This document shows, one piece after another, positions 7,913-18,257 of a stretch of 64,000 bases of DNA. The position numbers and the translations under genes were made by a program. The stretch comes from CAWEPK01 sp963835595. Its GTDB lineage: Bacteria; Desulfobacterota; Syntrophorhabdia; Syntrophorhabdales; WCHB1-27. The notes beneath the pieces were generated by a model. That model ran no database searches. It was not told where the DNA came from and worked only from the letters and a program-made list of their open reading frames with translations. The stretch's first letter is position 1; every line of letters begins with the position of its first letter. The stretch covers positions 2,666,001 through 2,730,000 of the forward strand of contig CAWIGL010000002.1 of assembly GCA_963835595.1 (NCBI GenBank), read 5' to 3'.

Positions 7913-8043
7913 CGTTTTAACCCAATCCGTCAGCGCTTGAAATACAATCACAATAGTGCAACATAGGCGCGACTTACCCCAAACGACCGGCCCGGCCCCA
8001 TTATTTCACTTGAATTGCTGGTGATTTCATATTATTTTGTAGC

Positions 8044-8634
8044 ATGTTCCACATCAATGACGAAAATGCGATGGTGCTTGCAAGCGAGTCGACGAGAAGG
8101 ATCGATATCCTCCGGACCCTCGGCATATCCTTCGCCATCATGCCGCCCGGGATCGACGAGCGCAGGAGGCCTTACGAGTCGCCGAAGGACTACGTCCTGC
8201 GGATCTCTTACGAAAAGGCGCAGAAGGTCGGCGGCCTTTTCCCGGAGAAATGGGTCATCGGCGCGGACACGGTCGTCGTCCACAAGGGCAGGGTGCTCGG
8301 CAAGCCGAAGACGGAAGAGGACGCCTTCGCCATGCTCAAGAGGCTCCGGGCAAACTGGCACAAGGTATTTACCGGTTACTGCATCCTCAACGTGTCGAGG
8401 CAGATCGTCTATCAGGACGTTGCGGAGACGAAGGTCTTCATCAAGGACCTGACCGACGAGGAGATAGAGAAGTACGTAGACACCTCGGAGCCCTTCGACA
8501 AGGCCGGCTCTTATGCAGTGCAGGGGAAGGGCGGTTACATGGTGAAGGAGATAAAGGGCTCCTACACGAACGTGGTCGGCCTGCCCATCTGCGAGATCAC
8601 GGACGCCCTCCTCTCCCTGGGCATCCTTTCGTGA
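8044..8634 (+). CDS. maf: Maf family nucleotide pyrophosphatase
   Basis: A roughly 196-residue Maf protein, a house-cleaning pyrophosphatase that hydrolyses dTTP/UTP or modified nucleotides in the cytoplasm. Family blocks are LASESTRRIDILRTLGI, GADTVVV, the GKPKTEEDAF segment and AGSYAVQGKGGYMV. A second ATG at 8071 (MVLASES) matches the usual family start and may be the true one. Its stop overlaps the GTG of yggS (GTGA), so it heads a tightly packed maf-yggS-argH unit. Confidence 0.92.
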   Translation: MFHINDENAMVLASESTRRIDILRTLGISFAIMPPGIDERRRPYESPKDYVLRISYEKAQKVGGLFPEKWVIGADTVVVHKGRVLGKPKTEEDAFAMLKRLRANWHKVFTGYCILNVSRQIVYQDVAETKVFIKDLTDEEIEKYVDTSEPFDKAGSYAVQGKGGYMVKEIKGSYTNVVGLPICEITDALLSLGILS

Positions 8635-9307
8635 GCAATATCGGCGACGTCCATATCCGCCGTGCGCGGCCGGATAGCGGATGCGTGCCAAAGGGCGGGG
8701 CGCGCGCCCGGAGAGGTGAGGCTTATCGCCGTCACGAAGAGGGTCGATGCCGCGAGGGTGCGCGAGGCCGCGGCCTTCGGCCTTTCGGATTTCGGGGAGA
8801 ACTACGTCCAGGAGGCGCAGAGAGAAGATAGACGCCGTCGGGCCGGGGCCGACATGGCACATGATCGGCCACGTGCAGACGAACAAGGCAAAATACGTCT
8901 CCCGGCTTTTCAACTGCGTCCATTCGGTGGACAGGGAGGCGCTGCTTACGGAATTCGAGCGCCATGGCGAAGGCCCGCTCGACATCCTCTTCGAGGTCAA
9001 CCTTTCGCACGAGCCGCAAAAGCACGGCGCGTCCGAAGAGGCGCTGCGGCCGCTGCTCGAAAAGGCGGCGCCCATGCGCCACGTCAGGCCCGTCGGCCTC
9101 ATGACGATGCCCCCATTTGACGACGACCCGGAGAAGTCGCGCCCCTATTTCGCCGCCCTGCGTGCCCTCCTCGCCTCGGTCAACAAGGACCTCGGCATGG
9201 CAATGACGGAGCTATCCATGGGGATGTCGGCCGACTTCGAGGTGGCCATAGAGGAAGGTGCTACGATGGTGCGCGTCGGCGCCGCCATATTCGGAGAGCG
9301 ACTGTGA
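8631..9307 (+). CDS. yggS: YggS/PROSC pyridoxal phosphate homeostasis protein (frameshifted)
   Basis: A roughly 225-residue PLP-binding, fold-type III barrel protein that buffers PLP. The PLP lysine lies in LIAVTKRVD; other family blocks are FGENYVQEAQ, WHMIGHVQTNKAKYV and LSMGMSADFEVAIEEGATMV. The start is a GTG overlapping the maf stop. The N-terminal residues (VSNIGDVHIR) and the next block (VRGRIADACQRAG) are in different frames, and another shift is needed near 8825. Two one-base frameshifts therefore interrupt a conserved sequence. The stop overlaps the GTG start of argH. Confidence 0.88.
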
Positions 9308-10680
9308 AGCCGTGGGAGGGAAGGTTCAGCGGGCCGACGGACGAACTCATGGAGCGCTTCAGCTCGTCGATAGAGGTCGATTGGCGCCTCTTCCGCTACG
9401 ACATAGAGGGGAGCATCGCCTACGCGCGGATGCTTGCGCGGGCAGGCATCCTGAACGATGACGAGACGACCCGCATCGTCGCGGGCCTGAAAGAGATAGA
9501 GGCGGAGATCGCGGAAGGCAGGCTCCCTTTCCGGGACGCCCTCGAAGACATCCACATGCACGTCGAGCAGAGGCTCATCGAGAAGGTGGGCGAGCCGGGC
9601 AAGAAGCTCCACACGGGCAGGAGCAGGAACGAGCAGGTCTCCGTCGATATGCGGATGTATGTAAAGGACGAGCTTGCCCGCCTCGACGGGTCCCTGAAGA
9701 CGCTGATGACGGCGATAGTCGCGAAGGCAAAAAAGGAGAAGACGGCCATCATGCCGGGATATACGCATACGAGGCGGGCGCAGGCGGTCCCATTCGCGCA
9801 CTTCCTCATTGCGCACTATTACCCTCTGAAACGGGACAGGCAGCGCATCGCCGAGGCGCGCGCCAGGTGCGACGCCATGCCCCTAGGCAGCGGGGCGCTC
9901 GCCGGCTCGACCCTGCCTATCGACCGGGATTTCCTCAAGAAAGAGCTGGGCTTCGCAGCGACCACCGATAACAGCATGGACGCCGCCGCCGACCGCGACT
10001 TCGTGCTGGACGCCCTTTATTGCGCGGCTACGGTGATGCTGCATCTGAGCAGGCTTTCGGAGGACCTGATCCTCTATTCCACCGAGGAGTTCTCTTTCAT
10101 TTCCCTGCCGGACGGCCTCTGCACGGGGAGCAGCCTCATGCCCCACAAGAAGAACCCCGACGCCCTCGAGCTGGTGAGGGGGAAGGCAGCGGGCGTGATG
10201 GGCAAGCTTTTCGGGCTGTTCTGCCTGCTGGATGGGCTGCCCTCGACGTACAACCGCGACCTCCAGGAGGACAAGCCGCCGCTCTTCGAGGGCCTAGCAG
10301 CCGCGTGCGACGCGGCCGAGGTGATGGCCCTTGCCGTAGAGGGCATGACGATCAACAGAGAAGCCATGGAGAAGGCGGTAGAGGAGAGCTTCATGCCCGC
10401 AGTCGAGATGGCCGAGTACCTGGCATCGAAGGGGGTGCCTTTCAGGCAGGCGCACCATATCGTCGGTGCAATAGTCAAAGAGTGCGAGCAAAGGGGGCGC
10501 CGCCTGCGCGACATGGACCTTGCCGAGCTCAAGCGCAGCTCGGACGCATTCGACGAGAAGGTTTTCGATTATATGGAGCCGCGCCACGCGCTGGAGCACA
10601 GGAAGACGCAGGGCGGGGCGTCGTTCGCCGAGGTCGAGAGACAGATTGAGAAAGAAACGACTTACCTTAGCGGTTCTTAG
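9304..10680 (+). CDS. argH: Argininosuccinate lyase
   Basis: A 458-residue enzyme that splits argininosuccinate into arginine and fumarate, the last step of arginine synthesis. It contains KLHTGRSRNEQVSVDMRMY, the superfamily signature GSSLMPHKKNPD, and the N-terminal WEGRF block. The start is GTG, overlapping the yggS stop by four bases (GTGA), which supports translational coupling. Length is normal and the frame is intact. Confidence 0.97.
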   Translation: MKPWEGRFSGPTDELMERFSSSIEVDWRLFRYDIEGSIAYARMLARAGILNDDETTRIVAGLKEIEAEIAEGRLPFRDALEDIHMHVEQRLIEKVGEPGKKLHTGRSRNEQVSVDMRMYVKDELARLDGSLKTLMTAIVAKAKKEKTAIMPGYTHTRRAQAVPFAHFLIAHYYPLKRDRQRIAEARARCDAMPLGSGALAGSTLPIDRDFLKKELGFAATTDNSMDAAADRDFVLDALYCAATVMLHLSRLSEDLILYSTEEFSFISLPDGLCTGSSLMPHKKNPDALELVRGKAAGVMGKLFGLFCLLDGLPSTYNRDLQEDKPPLFEGLAAACDAAEVMALAVEGMTINREAMEKAVEESFMPAVEMAEYLASKGVPFRQAHHIVGAIVKECEQRGRRLRDMDLAELKRSSDAFDEKVFDYMEPRHALEHRKTQGGASFAEVERQIEKETTYLSGS

Positions 10681-11647
10681 CCTTATTATACTTGCCCTGG
10701 TCGCGTGCGGAAGGAAGGGAAACCCCAGGCCGAAGAGCCTGCCGACGCCGGCGACGATAAGCGACCTCCGGGGCGACGTCAGGGACGGCGTGCTCCTCAT
10801 CTCTTTTACGGTCCCCACGAAAAACAGGGACGGGACGCCCGTTAAGGACCTCGCCGGCTTCGAGTTCGTGAAAAGCTGCGGTCCGTGCGGCGGTGCGTTC
10901 GAGTCGTGGAAGGACGTGCGCCTTGCGGACAAACAGGGCTATACGATAAGGACCGGCAGACTGTACGTCTATGACGACGACCTTGTGCCTGGATACGTTT
11001 ATGAGTACAGGGTCTACCCTTACACGAGCAAGGGCACCCGGATGGACGGGTCGAACTTCTTCGCGATAAAATGGCAGAAGCCGCCGGGTCCGCCGGCGGG
11101 CGTCACCGGAGAGGCGCTGGACTCGAAGGTCGTCCTGTCATGGCAGAAGGCGGACAAGCTGACCTATAACGTCTATCGATGGGACAATAATATCTACCCT
11201 ATAAAACCCGTCAACGCCGCCCCCGTAGCCGGCGACACCTTCACGGACTCCGGCTTGCAGAACGGCAAGACGTACAAGTACGAGGTCAGGGCCGTGAGGA
11301 CCGAGGGGACTTTTCAGTTCGAGGGCGAGGGCGCCCACATTACCCTGACGCCTAAGGATATGACGCCGCCCACGCCACCGACGGCGCTCAAGCTGGAGAA
11401 AAAGGACGACGGCGTCGTTATCTCGTGGCAGGCTAGCCCGGAGGCCGACGTGGCAGGGTACAACGTGTACAAGCTCGTCGGGGAGAAGCCTGAGAAGATC
11501 AATACCGACTTGGTCGCCGCAACGCAGTTCTTCGACCCGTCGCCCGGCATCAATGTGAGGTACGTCGCGTACTACGTGACGGCAGTGGACAAAAGCGGGA
11601 ACGAGAGCGGGCCGTCGAGGCAGCAAATTATAGTGATTAAAGAATAA
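10646..11647 (+). CDS. Lipoprotein with fibronectin type III domains
   Basis: A 333-residue predicted lipoprotein. I chose a TTG start at 10646, inside the argH end, because it yields a short basic n-region and a hydrophobic core ending in the lipobox LVAC. Two FN3-like domains follow, about residues 125-220 and 225-325, recognisable from PPGPPAGVTGEALDSKVVLS and PPTPPTALKLEKKDDGVVIS. The position directly after argH recurs in Desulfobacterota genomes as I remember them, but the function is unknown. Likely an outer-membrane-anchored periplasmic protein. Confidence 0.8.
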   Translation: MRKKRLTLAVLSLIILALVACGRKGNPRPKSLPTPATISDLRGDVRDGVLLISFTVPTKNRDGTPVKDLAGFEFVKSCGPCGGAFESWKDVRLADKQGYTIRTGRLYVYDDDLVPGYVYEYRVYPYTSKGTRMDGSNFFAIKWQKPPGPPAGVTGEALDSKVVLSWQKADKLTYNVYRWDNNIYPIKPVNAAPVAGDTFTDSGLQNGKTYKYEVRAVRTEGTFQFEGEGAHITLTPKDMTPPTPPTALKLEKKDDGVVISWQASPEADVAGYNVYKLVGEKPEKINTDLVAATQFFDPSPGINVRYVAYYVTAVDKSGNESGPSRQQIIVIKE

Positions 11648-11763
11648 TCCCCCGAAAGCGGTTGGGGCAGTGCAGCTACTCGGCGGTGGCGTGGGTCGCA
11701 ACCGTCGAGCCGGTAAGGTCCCGAGAGACAGGGAAAAGGCGCGAAAGGATCCCGGCCTATCTT

Positions 11764-12756
11764 TTAACCCCGACGCGCTTTAGCCGCGTCGGGGTTAACC
11801 CAGTAGACGGGTGGCTCACCGCCCAGCGCAGCCAGCAGGTTCCGCGCCGCCATCTCCCCCATCTTGCTTCTGGTCGGCCCGGTCGCGCTGCCTATATGGG
11901 GCGAGAGGGTGACGTTCTCCAGGCCGAGGAGCGGGCTGGCGGGGTCGAGGGGCTCCCGCTCGTAGACGTCGAGGCCCGCGCCCCCGGGCCGGCCTTCCTT
12001 CAATGCAGCGGCGAGGGCCGCCTCATCGACCACAGGGCCGCGAGACGTATTGACGAGTATGGCGGTCGGCTTCATCAGCCGAAGCTCCCGCGCCCCGATG
12101 AGGTGGTGCGTTTCTTTCAGGTACGGCACGTGGATGCTCACGAAATCGGAGGCAGCCAGCAGGCCGTCGAGGTCTCGGTATTCAGCGTTCAATGAGCGCT
12201 CCTCGGCTGCGGGGCGCCGCTCTGCGTCGTTGTAGAGCACCTTCATGTGGAAGCCCCCGGCCCGCATCGCCAGGGCACGGCCGATGCGCCCGAAGCCTAT
12301 TATGCCGAGCGTAGCCTCCCATACGGGCGCGCCGAGCATGAACCCGAAATCGAAGCGGCCGCGCCATTTCCCCGCCCTGACGTACCTGTCTCCCTCGGCC
12401 ACCCTCCGGCCGGCAGTCAAGAGAAGGGTGAAGGCAAGGTCTGCCGTCGCGTCGGTCAGTACCTCCGGGGTGTAGCCGATATAGATGCCCCTTTTCGTCG
12501 CCTCCGCGACGTCGATGTGCTCGTATCCGACGCTGCACGTGCTGATGACCTTGAGGGAAGGGGCAGCGTCGAGCACCTCGGCGTCGATCCGGTCCCCGGG
12601 GATGCAGACGAGCCCCTCCACCTCCCTTACGGCGGCCAGCAGCTCCGACCGGGCGAGCGCCGCCGTCCCTTCATGGACCTTCACGTCGCACGCCTCCGCG
12701 ATCATCTCGATCCCCGGCGACGGTATCCTCCGCGTTGCGAATACTTTCGGTCTCAC
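11764..12756 (-). CDS. D-isomer-specific 2-hydroxyacid dehydrogenase (glyoxylate reductase-like)
   Basis: A 330-residue NAD(P)-dependent oxidoreductase. The Rossmann motif is GIIGFGRIGRA. The catalytic Arg lies in NTSRGPVVDE, followed by the GLDVYEREP block with the acidic residue and SPHIGSAT with the catalytic His. It is closest to glyoxylate/hydroxypyruvate reductases, but substrate cannot be fixed from sequence. It stands alone on the minus strand. A 12-bp inverted repeat (11766-11777 and 11785-11796) lies inside its last codons. Confidence 0.9.
   Translation of the reverse strand: MRPKVFATRRIPSPGIEMIAEACDVKVHEGTAALARSELLAAVREVEGLVCIPGDRIDAEVLDAAPSLKVISTCSVGYEHIDVAEATKRGIYIGYTPEVLTDATADLAFTLLLTAGRRVAEGDRYVRAGKWRGRFDFGFMLGAPVWEATLGIIGFGRIGRALAMRAGGFHMKVLYNDAERRPAAEERSLNAEYRDLDGLLAASDFVSIHVPYLKETHHLIGARELRLMKPTAILVNTSRGPVVDEAALAAALKEGRPGGAGLDVYEREPLDPASPLLGLENVTLSPHIGSATGPTRSKMGEMAARNLLAALGGEPPVYWVNPDAAKARRG
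11766..11796. repeat. 12-bp inverted repeat inside gene end
   Basis: AACCCCGACGCG and CGCGTCGGGGTT flank a 7-base loop. It overlaps the last codons of the dehydrogenase. No T-run follows on either strand, so a terminator role is only possible. Confidence 0.6.
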
Positions 12757-12874
12757 GACCCCACCTCCAGTTCGTTATGGTTCTATTTTTATATGACGAA
12801 CCGGCCGACATGTAAAGAAGAGGCCCCCGTTAAGCCCGAAGTATTTCTGCCGAATATATATACGGAGAATAGAT

Positions 12875-14401
12875 ATGGGAGATACGGAGAACGCGCCCCT
12901 GTTCAGGGGAGTGCAGGATGAATACGAAAGGGAGACGGAGGCGCCCTTCACCGACAGCCTCACCGGTCTTTACAACCACGGCTTCTTCATAGAGCTTCTC
13001 GGGCGGGAGCTGAAGCGCTCCCTGCGGTACTCGGTCTCCTTCGCCCTGGCATTCATCGACATCGACGGGCTGGCGCGCTACAACCGGAGGCGCGGCTCCA
13101 TCCAGGCAGACCGCGCCCTCAAGACGGTCGCCTCGATCATCCGGGAGGGCATACGCGAATCGGACCTCGCCGCAAGGTATCTCGGCGACACGTTCGCCGT
13201 TCTTCTGCTCGATACGGTCATCGCCGATGCGGAGCGCGTTGTCCGCCGGCTCGGGACCGCAATCGAGGACCGCTCCCTCGGTGAGCTTACCGTCTGCATC
13301 GGGTGCGCCTCATCGGAAAAGGCCGGCGACAGGGATGAACTGCTCCGGAAGGCGCAGGGCGCCCTCGTGCACGCAAAGGCGATGGGAAGGGGCAGCATCT
13401 GCATGGACGACCCCGGAAGGCTGCCCGTCCTCGACGGCCGCTTCCGCGTCCTCGTGGTGGACGACGAGCCGGTGAACGCGACGATTCTCACGGCGATGAT
13501 AAAACCCCTTAAGTGCGACTCCATCGTCGCAGTCAACGGCGAGGAGGCCGTGCAGGCCCTTGCTGCCGGGGACATCGACCTCGTCCTCATGGACGCAATG
13601 ATGCCCAGGATGGATGGCTTCGAGGCGTGCAGCATGATGAAATCCGACCCCGCCACGCGGATGGTTCCCGTCGTCATGATAACCGCCTTGGGCGATATGG
13701 AATCTAAAATCAAGGCAATCGAGGCGGGCGCCGACGATTTCATCACTAAGCCCCCGGACAGGGTGGAGCTCTCCGCCAGGGTGCGCGCCCTGCTGCGGGG
13801 AAAGAGGCTTAACGACAGCCTCATCGGTGTCGAGAGCGTCCTTTTCTCGCTTGCGAGCGCAGTCGAGGCGAAGGACGCCTATACCGACGGCCACGTAAAA
13901 AGGGTATCGAGCCTCGCGGTCAGCCTCGGTAGGGCGATGGGCCTGCCACCGGGGGACATAGAGGCCCTCCGGTTCGGCGGCATCCTCCACGACATCGGAA
14001 AGATCGGTATCCCCGACGCGATCCTCAACAAGCCGGACGGGCTGAGCCCGGAAGAGGCCGAGATAGTCAGGAGCCACCCGCTCATCGGCTTCAGGATGGT
14101 CGAGCCGCTGGAGCCTATCCTGAAAGGCGCGGTCAAGGTGATTCGCCACCACCACGAGAAGATGGACGGCTCCGGCTACCCGGACGGGCTGAAGGGTGAG
14201 GATATCTCGCCGGCGGCACGGATCATGGCCGTCGCCGACATCTACGACGCCCTGATAAGCGACCGCCCCTATAGGCCGGGCATGGCGGAGGATAAGGCCC
14301 TTGCCGTCATTCAGAAAGAGGCGGATGAGGGCCTCCTCGACGCGGCCGTAGTATCCCGGCTCGCCGCCCTCGTATGTTCCGTGGACGAAAAGGAAGGGTA
14401 A
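12875..14401 (+). CDS. GGDEF-REC-HD-GYP c-di-GMP signalling protein
   Basis: A 508-residue cytoplasmic protein. Residues 25-175 form a GGDEF domain whose active-site motif is degenerate (LGDTF, 103-107), while the RxxD inhibitory-site motif (RESD, 94-97) five residues upstream is intact. It is probably a c-di-GMP sensor rather than a cyclase. Residues 190-300 are a receiver domain with phospho-acceptor Asp240 (LVLMD) and Lys292. Residues 315-490 are an HD-GYP phosphodiesterase with HDIGKIGIPD (372-381) and an intact GYP (434-436). It should hydrolyse c-di-GMP, with activity set by phosphorylation and by c-di-GMP binding. The downstream hybrid kinase starts 5 bases later and is the likely partner. 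Confidence 0.9.
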   Translation: MGDTENAPLFRGVQDEYERETEAPFTDSLTGLYNHGFFIELLGRELKRSLRYSVSFALAFIDIDGLARYNRRRGSIQADRALKTVASIIREGIRESDLAARYLGDTFAVLLLDTVIADAERVVRRLGTAIEDRSLGELTVCIGCASSEKAGDRDELLRKAQGALVHAKAMGRGSICMDDPGRLPVLDGRFRVLVVDDEPVNATILTAMIKPLKCDSIVAVNGEEAVQALAAGDIDLVLMDAMMPRMDGFEACSMMKSDPATRMVPVVMITALGDMESKIKAIEAGADDFITKPPDRVELSARVRALLRGKRLNDSLIGVESVLFSLASAVEAKDAYTDGHVKRVSSLAVSLGRAMGLPPGDIEALRFGGILHDIGKIGIPDAILNKPDGLSPEEAEIVRSHPLIGFRMVEPLEPILKGAVKVIRHHHEKMDGSGYPDGLKGEDISPAARIMAVADIYDALISDRPYRPGMAEDKALAVIQKEADEGLLDAAVVSRLAALVCSVDEKEG

Positions 14402-14406
14402 GAGCG

Positions 14407-17400
14407 ATGCCTCTGCCTCGCGGGATGCGGCTCCCCGCCGCAGTCATCCTTTGCGGGATGGTCCTCTCCGCGTCTCTCTTCGCCATCGTCCACAACTGGG
14501 AGCAAGAGCGTGCCAGGGAGGTCTTTCACAACGAAGCCGAAAACCGCTTCATTATCGTCAAGACGGAGATCCGCATGGACCTCCAGGTCCTCGCTTCCCT
14601 CAAGGCTTTCTACGGGGCCTCGGAGGACGTGACGCGCGACGAGTTCATGCGGTTCGCCGGGCCCCTCCTGATGCAGCACAAGAGCATCCAGGCGCTGGAG
14701 TGGATACCGAGGGTGCCCTTCGCGGGCCGCCGCGCTTACGAGGCGCAGGCCAAAAGGGACGGCTACCCGTCTTTCCGGTTCACCGAGCGGGGCAGCCAAT
14801 CGGATATCCTCGACGCGGGGATCAGGGCCGAATACTTCCCCGTCTACTACGTCGAGCCGTATAAGGGCAACGAGAAGGCCCTGGGCTTCGACCTCGCCTC
14901 CCAGGCCACAAGGAAGGAGGCCCTCGAAAAGTCGCGCGATACGGGGACGATGATAGCCACCTCCAGGATAAGGCTCGTCCAGGAACGGGGCAACCAGTTC
15001 GGCTTCCTCGTATTCATGCCCGTCTACAGGAAGGGGGCGCCCGTCGATTCCGTCCGGGCCAGGCGCGCCGCCCTTGCCGGGTTTGCCCTCGGCGTCTTCA
15101 GGATCGGGGATATGGTGGAGAAGTCCCTCGCGGGCCTCAAACGGGATTCCATAGACATAGCCCTCTACGACGAAAGCGCCCCCGAGGAGCAGCTCCTCTA
15201 CGGCCGCGCGTATGGCCCGCCTGCCGCACCGGCGCCTCCCCCAGGCTATCTCTACTCGAAGACCTTCGAGGTCGGGGGGCACAGGTGGCGCTTTGCGGCC
15301 GGTCCTGGGGAACGGGGGGCCTTACCGCCGGGCGGATACGGCGCGTGGACCATCCTTCTCGCGGGCATCCTCCTCACCGCCCTTTTGGCTAAATACCTCC
15401 ACGCCAGCGCGAACCGCGTGGCGGTCGTCGAGAACATGGTGGCGGAGCGCAGCCGGGAGCTCGAAAAAACGAACGAGGCCTTCAGGCAGAGCGAGGCGAA
15501 GTACAGGAACATCTTCGAATCGATGGAGGACGTCTATTACGAGACGGACGCCCGGAGCATCATCAAGGTCGTTTCCCCCTCAGTCTTGCGCCTCGCCGGA
15601 TGGGACCCCGAGGAATTGGTGGGAAGGGACGTTGTCGATGTTTACGTGGACCCTGGCGACAGGGACAGCCTCGTTTCGCTCCTGATGAAGGAGATGTACG
15701 TGAAGGACTATGAGGTAAGCCTGAAGAGGAAGGAAGGGGCTGTCATCCAGGTTTCGGTCGGCGCGCAGTTGCTCTTCGACGAGGAGGGGCGCTGCACGGG
15801 CGTGGCGGGCCTGTTGCGGGACATCACCGAGCGCAAGGAGGCGGAGGAGCGGATCCGCCGGGCCAACCAGGAGCTTGCGGAGGCGACCGCGAGCGCGGAA
15901 GAGGCAAACAGGGCGAAGAGCGAGTTCCTCGCCAACATGAGCCACGAGATCCGGACGCCGATGAACGGCGTGATCGGCATGACCGGCCTCCTGCTCGAGA
16001 CCGACCTTACCGCCGAGCAGCGCGAGTACGCGGAGATCGTCCGGAAGAGCGGCAAGGCGCTGCTGGCGCTCATCAACGACATACTCGACTTCTCGAAGAT
16101 CGAGGCCCGCAAGCTCGACCTGGAGATACTCGATTTCGACCTGCCTGCGACGGTGGAGGACGTGGTGGAGCTCCTGGCGCCGAAGGCCGGCGAGAAAGGG
16201 ATCGAACTTGTCTACCTGGTGGACCCCGTGTGCCGCCCTCCCTGCAGGGCGACCCCGGCAGGCTGCGACAGATGCTCTCGAATCTCGTGGGCAACGCCGT
16301 CAAGTTCACCGAGAAAGGGGAGATCGCCATCCGGGTCCGTCCGGTCGGCAGCGCGGGAGGCAAAACCACGCTCCGCTTCGAGGTGGCCGACACGGGGATC
16401 GGCATCGCGAAAGAGAAGCTCTCGCTGCTCTTTTCACCGTTCTCCCAGGGCGACGGCTCCACTACGCGGAAGTACGGCGGCACCGGCCTTGGCCTCGCCA
16501 TCTCCAGGCAGCTGGTCGAGCTGATGGGAGGGGAGATCGGCGTAGAAAGCGAAGAGGGCGCCGGCTCGACCTTCTGGTTCACCGTCCCCTTCGAGCAGGG
16601 GCGCGAGATGGAGCGTCGTCGGGCCGTCGCTCGATGCGAAGGTCCTCGTCGTCGACGACAACGAGACTAACCGCCTGCTGGCTGCGACGCTCCTGCGGTC
16701 ATGGGGCTGCACGGTCGCCGAGGCTGCGGACGGGCATGAGGCGCTGGCCGGGCTGCGGCGGGCGGCCGAAAAGGGCGCGCCCTATCGCGCAGCGCTCCTC
16801 GATATGCAGATGCCTGGCATGGACGGGGAAGACCTCGCCGCCCGCATCAAGGCGGACCCGCAGATCGCCGCGACGCAGCTCGTCATCATGACGTCCCTCG
16901 GCCGCCCTCCCGGTGCGGACGGCCTTGCCGGCTGGCTCTCCAAGCCCTTGAGGCGGGGCCAGCTCCACGCCGCCCTGAGCTCCGCCCTCGGCCGGCTTCC
17001 CGATCGCCGGGGCGCGGAAAACGCTTATGCGCCGGCCGCGCCAGGAGCGGCGCTGCACCGGGCGCTCATCCTCGTGGTGGAGGACAACCCCGTCAACCAG
17101 CTCGTGGCCGTCAGGATGCTGGAGAAGCTCGGCTGCCGCGCCGACGTAGCCGCGAACGGCAAGGAGGCCATCGCGGCCTTGAGCCGCATTGCTTACGACC
17201 TCGTGCTCATGGACTGCCAGATGCCGGAGATGGACGGCTTCGAGGCTTCAGGGAGGATCCGCAGCGGCGAAGCGGGTCCGGACCGCAGCCGGACCCCGAT
17301 CGTAGCGATGACTGCGCGGGTCATGCAGGGCGACCGTGAAAGGTGCCTCGCCTCCGGTATGAACGACTACGTCCCGAAGCCGGTGGAGCCTATCTCCCTC

Positions 17401-17850
17401 TCGCAGGCGCTTGGGCGCTGGCTCGGCCCGGAGGCGCGTTCCGCTGCTGATGATGGGCCGCAGGCGCCTGCCTGGCCCCGTAGCGGAGAGGCCCCCGTTT
17501 TCGACAGGAGCGTCCTCGAAGACAGGCTCATGGGCGACGCGGACGTGATCGCCGGTATCTTAGACGTCTTCCTCGAAAGCACGCCCCCCCGCATCGAGGC
17601 GCTCAAAAGCTGCGCGGCCAGGGGCGACCTGGAAGGCGCAGGCCATGAGGCCCACTCGATCAAAGGCGCAGCCGCCGGCATCGGCGGCGAGGCCCTGCGC
17701 AGGGCCTCCTTCGAGGTGGAAAAAGCCTGGCGGGAAGGCGACGCGGCCCGGCTTACCGTCATGGCGCCCGGCGTCGAAAAGCGGTTCGAGGAACTGCGGC
17801 AGGTCCTCGCCTCCGTCGCGCGGCCCCGGGCGGCAGCAGGCGGCCCGTAG
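14407..17850 (+). CDS. Hybrid histidine kinase CHASE-PAS-HisKA-HATPase-REC-REC-Hpt (frameshifted)
   Basis: A roughly 1,147-residue inner-membrane sensor kinase. In order: TM about 10-28, periplasmic CHASE-like domain 60-220, TM about 312-333, PAS 355-470, HisKA with SHEIRTPMNG (His about 511), HATPase with NLVGNAVKFTEKG and GTGLGLAISRQL, receiver 1 (LVVDDNETNR, LLDMQMPGMDG), receiver 2 (LVVEDNPVNQ, LMDCQMPEMDG) and Hpt (AHSIKGAAAGIGG). Frameshifts near 16230 and 16620 separate PAS-HisKA, HATPase and REC-Hpt into three frames, but all domains are conserved, so errors are likely. Its start lies 5 bases after the HD-GYP gene, implying a phosphorelay to that receiver. Confidence 0.88.
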
Positions 17851-17859
17851 CGAAAAAAC

Positions 17860-17970
17860 CTATTTCGGCGGAAAGTTCGAGGGGTCGATCACGAACCAGA
17901 CCCCGTTGAAGTTGTTCCCCGTCGTCTGCCCGGTTTTTGCATCGGCCGACCAGTAGTAGAGGGGATAGCC
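17860..17970 (-). pseudogene. C-terminal remnant of a COG4315-like secreted repeat protein
   Basis: On the minus strand a short frame reads YPLYYWSADAKTGQTTG and then NNFNGVWFVID before a stop. This resembles the last repeat of COG4315/PF03640 secreted repeat lipoproteins, which contain a YxxYxxxxD...G...W pattern. An in-frame stop lies immediately upstream and no start is present, so only a fragment remains. The match is short. Confidence 0.45.
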
Positions 17971-18063
17971 TCAGTCCTTCCTCTATACGGTCGATATTTT
18001 TAATGCTTTCACGCTTCGACGGGCAGGGGATAAAAAGTGGGGTAACCCGTGCAATTTTTTTTA

Positions 18064-18108
18064 TTGACTCAGGACTAACATATCGATGTATGATATAAAA
18101 CCGATATG
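18064..18108 (+). promoter_or_regulatory. Promoter and candidate operator of the FadR-type regulator
   Basis: TTGACT (18064-18069) and TATGAT (18089-18094) are spaced by 19 bases. A CATATCG (18079-18085) and CGATATG (18102-18108) inverted repeat brackets the -10 box, a good position for autorepression. Spacing is longer than ideal, so the promoter call is moderate. The 18109-18257 leader shows nothing else that I recognise. Confidence 0.45.
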
Positions 18109-18257
18109 CCAATGGCCTTAAGACGCAGGCCGGTGCGGATCGTTTGACTCGGCCGAAAAGGCCGGGACGGCACGGCGATTGTTCCGGCAGCAGGCGCGGC
18201 GCCCCTCGCGGATGAACGGTTGGCCAGGCTTTAGCGACGTTTGGAGAAACCCGATAG

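Noticed and set aside
11766..11796. Inverted repeat as an intrinsic terminator
   Set aside because: No T-run follows on either strand and it overlaps coding sequence, so it is listed only as a repeat.
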